This document shows positions 57,287-64,000 of a DNA stretch of 64,000 nt, one piece after another; within the stretch, counting starts at the first letter, position 1, and each line of letters starts with the position of its first letter. The notes below the pieces were generated by a model. The model was not told where the DNA came from, ran no database searches, and saw nothing but the letters and a program-made list of their open reading frames with translations. Location of the stretch: contig BJOX01000065.1 in the NCBI GenBank assembly GCA_009731375.1, positions 679,441 through 743,440 on the forward strand. The letters run 5' to 3'. A program made the position numbers and the translations under genes. Origin of the DNA: Paulinella micropora (taxonomy: Eukaryota; Cercozoa; Imbricatea; Euglyphida).

Positions 57287-57701
57287 NNNNNNNNNNNNNN
57301 NNNNNNNNNNNNNNNNNNNNNNNNNNNNNNNNNNNNNNNNNNNNNNNNNNNNNNNNNNNNNNNNNNNNNNNNNNNNNNNNNNNNNNNNNNNNNNNNNNNN
57401 NNNNNNNNNNNNNNNNNNNNNNNNNNNNNNNNNNNNNNNNNNNNNNNNNNNNNNNNNNNNNNNNNNNNNNNNNNNNNNNNNNNNNNNNNNNNNNNNNNNN
57501 NNNNNNNNNNNNNNNNNNNNNNNNNNNNNNNNNNNNNNNNNNNNNNNNNNNNNNNNNNNNNNNNNNNNNNNNNNNNNNNNNNNNNNNNNNNNNNNNNNNN
57601 NNNNNNNNNNNNNNNNNNNNNNNNNNNNNNNNNNNNNNNNNNNNNNNNNNNNNNNNNNNNNNNNNNNNNNNNNNNNNNNNNNNNNNNNNNNNNNNNNNNN
57701 N

Positions 57702-57752
<51 letters not shown>
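57287..57752. other. assembly gap followed by poly-A
   Basis: N at 57287-57701 and then an A run of about 50 nt. Confidence 0.97.
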
Positions 57753-57756
<4 letters not shown>

Positions 57757-58192
57757 GTGTAAGCAAACAGAGTATACCTCAGCACTTTTGTGTCTCGAGG
57801 CACTGTAATAAAGGCGATCATTGCCTTGCACCAAGTGAAGACAAAAATGACTTGCAGCTTTTTTTTTAAAAAAATATATATATATTATCAAACAATTACT
57901 ATGCCTCCGTTTGCTTTTTCTTGTCAGACACCTTAAAATTTGGCTCCGCTTGACCGGTAAAAGCGTGAAGATTGTCGTCAGCCGTGAAAGAAAATGGAAG
58001 TGTTTTTGATCACAGACAAGCCGGCCCTGCCTCTGAAATCAAGGCATCTCAGCCTGCTCATTCTCGCAAACGCAAAAATTTGAAGAAATTTTGTGCGCTT
58101 TGAAATTCGAGCGGGACCAGATTCACCAGATTTGCCTTTTCCACAAAAGTCTGCCTCCTCAGCTACCAAAGACCGCCATGCTCTCTCTTCTG

Positions 58193-59508
58193 ATGTCCAC
58201 ATGCCCCTCCTCTGCGCCGTTCTTCGGCTTCATGGGCATCACGTCTGCCCTGGTCTTCTCCAGTAAGTCCAATTGCCTTCGCAAACTGCGAAACACTAGA
58301 TGTCGTCCATTCGCGCAATTTTCATGCTTCACCATGCTGGCATTTTGCGTGTGCGCTTACACACTTCAGTTCGCCCGTCCGTCTGTCCTTGCTTCAACTA
58401 GCTTCATCTTGGTGGTGTTTTTCTTTTTTTGCGTTCCCTGCTTTGTATTGAGTTCTTCGCACTTTGCACGTCCCCTTGCCTGCACACCATCTGCTTCCGC
58501 TTCACCTATATCTCGTCTCGCTGAGGTTCCCGCTTTTTGCTTGCAGCGGCTTGATGTTGACCACATTTCGCCTGGAGTGGTTGACGGTTTAATATGTGTC
58601 GTAATTTGCCTGTTTTTTCAGACCTCGGCGCTGCCTATGGTACCGCTAAGTCTTCGGTCGGTATCGCTTCTATGGGTGTCATGAACGCAGACTCGGTCAG
58701 TCTTGTCCAAAGCTTTGCATGTTTTTATTTTCTTTGATATTATGTTTTGCTCAAGCATTTTGACCTTTTAACCTGCGAAAGCAAAGAAACCAAATTTGCC
58801 ATCGCAAACCAACCTCTGCTTCAAAATGAAAGTTTTTTTTTTCATTTTTTTTTAATAATAATTTTCCAAGCACATTTTCGCTCAAGCCGTAGTGGTGTTT
58901 GTCCAGGCCAACCACACTGATCAAATCATCTAAAACACAAAGCAAAGTGCATTGTGTATGAGAAGTGGTTTGGAAGGAAGCGGCCCTGTCTTCGAGGCAT
59001 AGACTGAGTGTTGCTTGTAGGTGATGAAAAACATTCTTCCAGTTATCATGGCTGGTATCTTGGGTATCTACGGGCTGATTATTGGTGTCATTCTTAACAA
59101 CAACGTTGTTGGCGAGAACTACTCTAGCTTCAACGGTACAGATGATGCGCATCCTGATCTTCCAATGTGTTCTGAAAATCGTCTCAGCAAATTTCTCTTT
59201 TTAGGTTATGCTCACCTTGCTGCTGGTCTCTCTACTGGTCTCTCTTCTTTGGCTTCCGGTTTGGCTATTGGTGTGGTTGGTGATTCTGGTGTGCGTGCCA
59301 ACGGTCAACAACCGAAGCTCTACGTGCCCATGGTGCTGATTCTGATTTTCGGAGAAGCTCTTGGTAATCAACGCTGATACTTGTCTGTCGCTACCTCTAT
59401 CTTGGAGTTTGTACGTATCTTTTGTTTTTACCTGCAGGTCTGTACGGTCTGATCGTGGGTATCGTGCTGTCCCAGAAGGTTGCGGACTGCCCCTCCGAGG
59501 GTGCGTAA
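58193..59508 (+). CDS. ATP6V0C: V-type ATPase proteolipid subunit c (16 kDa), five exons
   Basis: Forms the proton-carrying c ring of the membrane V0 sector that acidifies vacuoles and other compartments. Exons 58193-58262, 58622-58695, 59021-59135, 59205-59363 and 59438-59508 have GT-AG borders and join in phase to 162 codons plus TAA, the usual size. The product starts [20 protein letters not shown] and has four membrane helices. Conserved stretches include [36 protein letters not shown] and [19 protein letters not shown]. The fourth helix contains [10 protein letters not shown] with the proton-binding Glu. All key residues are present. Introns are 359, 325, 69 and 74 nt. The ATG chosen is the first that gives the conserved N-terminus. 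Confidence 0.96.
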
Positions 59509-60163
59509 ACGCATCTCCGTTCAGATTTCGGGATTCCGACCTGTTTGATGCACTTCAAACCTTCCATCCTTAGCTGCCATCTCTTTCCGCAGGAATTTTC
59601 CTGTTTTCTAACTGTTCTGGCGAAGGTGGTAACCAAATATATGCGACCATTCCTTAGACCAAACAGAACAGAGGAGCAACGAACAGAGAAATCCCTCGGC
59701 GACCTGGAATTGGTTAAGGACCTTTTATTTATCAATGAAAGATGCCGACTCGACTGAACGAAAAAGTCCCCGCTCTTTTAGCAGCACTGAGCTGGTAGTT
59801 TCATTATTGGTAAATAGTCATGCTTGACAGTAACGTGTAATTGCTGTCATGCGGTGAAGACCGGTGAACCGATCTTTCATTCACGGTCCCTGGTGTCGCC
59901 TCTCTGCCCTGGCGATTTATTAATATTGTTGGGTAAATTATATTGTTTCAGAATTTTTGACTTTCGTGAATCTTGTTACTATTAATATCATTAAATTTTA
60001 TCTATGTCCCTTGCTTCATCTAGATAGGCACTGGACGAGGTCGGAATTGACACTTAGAGATATTCAGTGTTAGTCTTGACCAACACCCTGCGATGAAATT
60101 ACCAACCTGCATTCCCTTAAATATACACACGCCTGTCGTTTGACCTAAAAATATTGTATTATA
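59509..60163. other. intergenic region downstream of the V-ATPase gene
   Basis: AT-rich DNA with no recognised gene. The first part should hold the 3' untranslated region of the V-ATPase transcript. Confidence 0.5.
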
Positions 60164-60252
60164 CCCAACGATAGCTAAATGGAAGAGTAAGTCGGTAATA
60201 AGCCCGAACTCAGTCCTCAAAAAGAGAATGATGTCTAGTTATATTAGCTAAG
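60164..60252 (+). repeat. diverged repeat, copy 1 (uninterrupted)
   Basis: Shares CCCAACGATAGCT, AGTCCTCAA and GAGAATGATGTCT..GTTATATT..CTAAG with 61035-61118. It continues past CTAAG without the transposon found in copy 2. Confidence 0.65.
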
Positions 60253-61034
60253 TGACGCAAAGATAAACAGCTGCGAAAAGATCAAATTAGCATTTCAGAC
60301 GTGTCCGGCTAGAGGAAATCTATAAATAAGTTTTTACCTGACAATGCGGGGGGTGATCCACAGAACTTGAAGTTTTGTATGGCGGAACTTCGTTTCCGAC
60401 ATCATGGTTCACCTGATTTCTTCTCTGGCTAAGATTCGTTTAGAGTTATGTATGAAGATACATCAACTCACGAATTAGCAGTTATAAAACAACAGTTATA
60501 CTTGCCACGCTACCAATCGTATATATACTCTAGCACATTCAGAACATATTAATCGTTAACCGGTTTGCAACTTTTGGGGATCTAAATTCACGTTTAGGGA
60601 TCCGACCTGATTTTAAGTTTTTTAATTCCTATTTGTGGGTTTTGACAGTCATATTATTAAATTTAATTGAATTAAACCCGGTGGAAGCTAATTGTGTAAA
60701 AAAACCTTTCTTTGATAACTTGTAAAACCTTGACAATCACTGTCACAACGGCTGCCTCTTACATTTCCCAGATGTAACGAAATGTTGACTGTGTGCCACG
60801 GAAAACATTCTCCAGTTCGGCAAAAAAATAGTGACAATCGCTGCAATAAGCACTTGTACGCTTGCTGATTCCATTACTAGCACACACCGCACAACAAACC
60901 TAGTTCTGCTTACCCGCGCCGCGCTTACCATCACTCGCATCGTTTGTAAGACTTACCAAATGGCCAGTGCATATCACATGCTTGCCCCTCACTGCGCTCC
61001 TAGAACCTCCCAAAAGCCCCGCATATGTAATGCC

Positions 61035-61118
61035 CCCAACGATAGCTCGTAAAAAGTCAGTAATACAACCAAACACAGTCCTCAAGAATGAGAATGATGT
61101 CTCGTTATATTGTCTAAG
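61035..61118 (+). repeat. diverged repeat, copy 2, abutting the piggyBac element
   Basis: Related to 60164-60252. Ends at the CTAAG where the transposon begins. Confidence 0.65.
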
Positions 61119-61146
61119 TACCTGGTCCTGGTTACCAATTGGTAAC
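61118..61146 (+). repeat. left terminal repeat of the piggyBac element
   Basis: GTACCTGGTCCTG followed by the perfect 16-bp palindrome GTTACCAATTGGTAAC (61131-61146). Confidence 0.7.
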
Positions 61147-61350
61147 GATATTAAATTACTTTCTGTCACCGGAAAATAATTAATTTTTATTTTTGTATTA
61201 AAATTTTCATTTTATATTATCAACTTGGGCCTTACGGTCAGAAAAATTTATTCGAAAAGTCACGAACAGCTTTTGTTCCTCCTCTGACCTCTGCACGTCC
61301 TACAGAACAACATAATGCTGTACCAATTGGAAATGCAGAAAAAGCTAACC

Positions 61351-63736
61351 TTACACAAAGCCTTTGTTATGTTTTCTCGGATCTCCATGCTTAAAATGCC
61401 AGGCGTGGCACCCTCTGCCTTTGGTGTCACACAACGCCATATGTGGACCGCACGTTTTGCAATAAAAAGATGTGAGAATGCTACTGCTGCTACCTTGGAC
61501 ATGTTTGCACACAGTGCAACGCCTACGTTTGGACCTCTGAGTGGCCTGGTGGAAGTTGCTTCCGGATTCCGCTTTGCGTTTCAATGCATCGGCCATGTCA
61601 ACCAAAGGATATTGGGCCAACACCATGTGCGGTTGGTTGGGATCTGGGCCTCGGAGGTTCTCAGACTGCGGGCTCAACATGCTCCAGTCCACATCTGCTG
61701 AGATTTTCTTTTTGAGGAGCCCGTCTGCAACCAAATTTTTGAAAAAGGTTGGTCTGGTGGTGCCTTTTGCTCGGAGGTAGGTAGCCTGAGGTGTTCCACT
61801 GAACCGAAGGAAGTGCAGGTACGCATTGGTCATTATGAAATCCAATAAAATCAGAAAATCTGCATCCTGCCAGGAACGAACTGAGACATTGAGATTCATG
61901 CATCCCGACCCCTGTCGCAAAGAATTGAATCTATCGACTGCGTTGAAACATTCGTAATACTTCGCGACGACTTCACACCGCGCAACAAAGGTATCATTCT
62001 TGCTGAAACGCGCATGTCGTGGTTTACCTGCCAAAGTTGTGCCACACGTAGCGATAATTTGTTGCATATTGTGATCATTTTGGTTCACAGCAAGCAGTAC
62101 AACCCCATCTTTAACACAGACTGCCGACGCCAAATCACCTTTGTTGTTGCCCCTTGCATTCCACAAAACTCGCTTAGGGAAATTCGCAGTCGCAGTCTTC
62201 ACCATGCCGATAAAATCGAGGCCTGATGCCTTCAAAGCCATAGCTGTCTTAACACTTGCAAACCATGAATCACCAACAACCAAACGACCTGTGCCGACCC
62301 AGGGCTTGACCAAACGTACAGTGGTTGCTGTTGTCACACCCCACATGTCCACTCCTTCCTTAGCTCTGTCACGTTCCTTCCCCTCCACGCATTCCAAGGA
62401 CACACAGATGCCAGTTTGGACGTCACAGGTAGTATGATATTCCCTTCCTAAAGGAATCGGTTTGCGAGGCACGTACACCTGCCCTGGCATGTCCTTACCC
62501 GTCCATTGTCCCATACTCTCATCGACTGTCAAGCAAGGACCAGGGATGAAAGCCCAATTGAAACGTTTGTTGGTCTCTTCCATGAAGAACCGAACTGGGG
62601 AGAAGGGGTCGTCTTCAACAGAGGCAGGTCCTAGTTTCAGACAGGAAAAAATCTTATCAAAACGATTCAACGACATGAAGTCCCCAAACCCGTCACCTGC
62701 CAGACCATCCGAGGCTACCTCATCCCTAGGAGTCCAGTGTGCTTTACGGCGACCCCTATCTGCTATCGACATTTTGACAAGCAGTCCCAAGAATACCGAA
62801 AACTCTGCATGATCCATGGGCTTTTTGATCCACGATTCCTGAGACTTTGCCAGCTCGGCGTTAGTAAGCTCTATGGTTCTACTGATTGCTTTCGGTGGCA
62901 TGAAGTGACAGAAATGTCTACAAGACAAAATGAAGAAAAAAATGGCAAAACCGAAGACATATTCAAAAGAAAAGCAGACAAACACAGAACACAGTGAAAA
63001 TGAGTGACAAACACAACTCAAAGTGCATGTCTTCGCAACTAGAATTCTCTGGTAACCAACATGTTCACATGCATACAAAACTGGAAACATATACAACAAC
63101 ATACATATTTTGCTTGCTGAGCTGGAAATTGAACAGAATGGTTGTATTGCAGAGAAAAAGGATTACGTACTCCAGAGCAGAAGCTGTGGCAGCGTTCTCC
63201 AGCCTCGTTTTGGGTGGGAACAAAGGACGATCGGCGCTCCAATCCACCTTCTGCTCCTTCAAATGCCACGCAAACCCCATCTGATGCAGTTTTTGATTCT
63301 CCTGATCCACTTCCTCCTCCGAGTAAGGGCAGGCATTGTACGAATTATGAACCTCCTCCTCTCCTCCCTCATCGTCCAGCAACTCTGGTTCAAGCTCCTG
63401 CTGCTCGGATTTTTCTTCCACGTTCCCACCCAGAGCTTCGTCCTCACTCGTCTGTTCGTCGTCAGTAAACTGTACTACTACCTCTTTCAAATCACTATCA
63501 ATGCAGGCAAAACCATGCACGGTCTGGTCATCCTCAACCCGTAGAATGTTGGACGAAAAGAAATAGTCCTTCTTGTCAAAACGCAAAGTCACAAGAGCCT
63601 TGTGATGTTTGGTTTCTTTGTCTTTCAGCTTCCCCACCAGCCTAATGTCATCACAAACACTTTCCCCAAACTTTCGACGTGCCCAAGCCTTCCCTAGCTT
63701 CACGCATGGCACCGAAACGCAGCTACCCACCTCCAT
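61351..63736 (-). CDS. piggyBac-type transposase (DDE_Tnp_1_7), two exons
   Basis: Exon 1 is 63736-63171 and exon 2 is 62917-61351, joined in phase 2 by a 253-nt intron with GTACGT donor and TTGTAG acceptor; the product is 710 residues. It excises and inserts DNA at TTAA. Exon 1 encodes an N-terminal domain with an acidic stretch (near residues 90-135) and KVDWSADRPLFPPKTR. Exon 2 has LTVDESMGQWTGK with the first catalytic Asp, VVGDSWFASVKTA with the second, and CFNAVDRFNSLRQ with the third. The C-terminus is a cysteine-rich zinc domain (CTVCKH, CKTCG, GCHAWHFKH). No stop or frameshift interrupts it, so it could be active. Confidence 0.9.
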
Positions 63737-63948
63737 CTTTTTTCAGAAAATAGCTTCAAAAATGGCAAAAATAAAAAAATAATGTTGCTCAGTCAAGTGG
63801 CTTTTTCTTGACTTCTACTCACTATTTTTGGCTGAAAATTCTACGAGTCGCTTGCTACAGTCATTCCGGAGCCCTGAGAGTGCTCAGAAGTAATTTATTG
63901 AGCCCAATTTATGAATGAAAATTCTTGAAAAAAAGTTCACGGAAAAAA

Positions 63949-63993
63949 GTTACCAATTGGTAACAAAAATTACCAATTGGAAACACCAGGGAC
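63949..63993 (-). repeat. right terminal repeat of the piggyBac element
   Basis: Holds the same palindrome (63949-63964), then TTACCAATTGG again and ends CACCAGGGAC before TTAA. The inverted match to the left end has a small gap. Confidence 0.7.
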
Positions 63994-64000
63994 TTAAACA

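Larger units (their letters stand above)
61118..63993 (-). mobile_element. piggyBac-family DNA transposon, apparently complete
   Basis: The ends read inward as GT(C/A)CCTGGT followed within a few bases by CCAATTGGTAA. They are flanked by CTAA (61114-61117) on the left and TTAA (63994-63997) on the right, close to the TTAA duplication typical of the family. Inside lies a single two-exon transposase gene. About 2.9 kb in all. The right flank lies at the window edge, so only 3 nt of host DNA are visible there. Confidence 0.8.

Noticed and set aside
62918-63102. N-terminal extension of the transposase second exon
   Set aside because: This is intron sequence: it lies between a good donor and acceptor that join the two exons in phase.

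Overview
The window is nuclear DNA from a eukaryote, most likely a microbial alga or other protist. The evidence is GT-AG introns in at least three genes, a vacuolar ATPase proteolipid gene in five exons, a piggyBac transposon, LINE and SINE-like remnants, and very large tetranucleotide microsatellites. The host cannot be named from this sequence. Stops look standard (TAA, TAG and TGA are all used). Runs of N and duplicated gap flanks show a draft long-read scaffold.

Layout: 1-2.1 kb is a subtelomere-like patchwork of CA/GTAT repeats, a repeated GC-rich module, CCCTAA-type blocks and two foldback elements. 2.1-8.4 kb is mostly microsatellite and minisatellite with fragments of dispersed repeats. 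8.4-9.3 kb is GC-rich with a 57-bp in-frame repeat. 9.3-13.8 kb is AT-rich with no recognisable gene.

15.65-36.46 kb is the main discovery: an integrated Polinton-like virus of about 20.8 kb, bounded by inverted repeats over 100 bp long. It encodes a protein-primed family B DNA polymerase, a retroviral-type (rve) integrase, a major capsid protein, a minor capsid (penton) protein and an FtsK/HerA-type packaging ATPase. It also carries a class 3 lipase, a beta-class DNA methyltransferase, a DUF3223-like protein, an ExoX-C-like protein, a surface protein, and a very long fibre ending in an S74 intramolecular chaperone. Replication genes sit at the left, the virion block runs leftward in the middle, and methyltransferase and integrase diverge at the right. 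Several genes carry frameshifts, mostly next to short homopolymers, and polymerase, fibre and integrase also carry in-frame stops, so the copy is decayed, poorly polished, or both. At least seven genes share an ATATAG element 0-8 nt before the start codon, and two share an identical 24-nt leader.

36.5-57 kb is dominated by CATA/GATA/ATCA arrays holding a LINE reverse transcriptase remnant, a ZZ zinc-finger gene with microsatellite-filled introns, a CCHC zinc-knuckle gene on the minus strand and several SINE-like modules. 58.2-59.5 kb is the V-ATPase subunit c gene. 61.1-64.0 kb is an apparently complete piggyBac element with a two-exon transposase and palindrome-containing terminal repeats.
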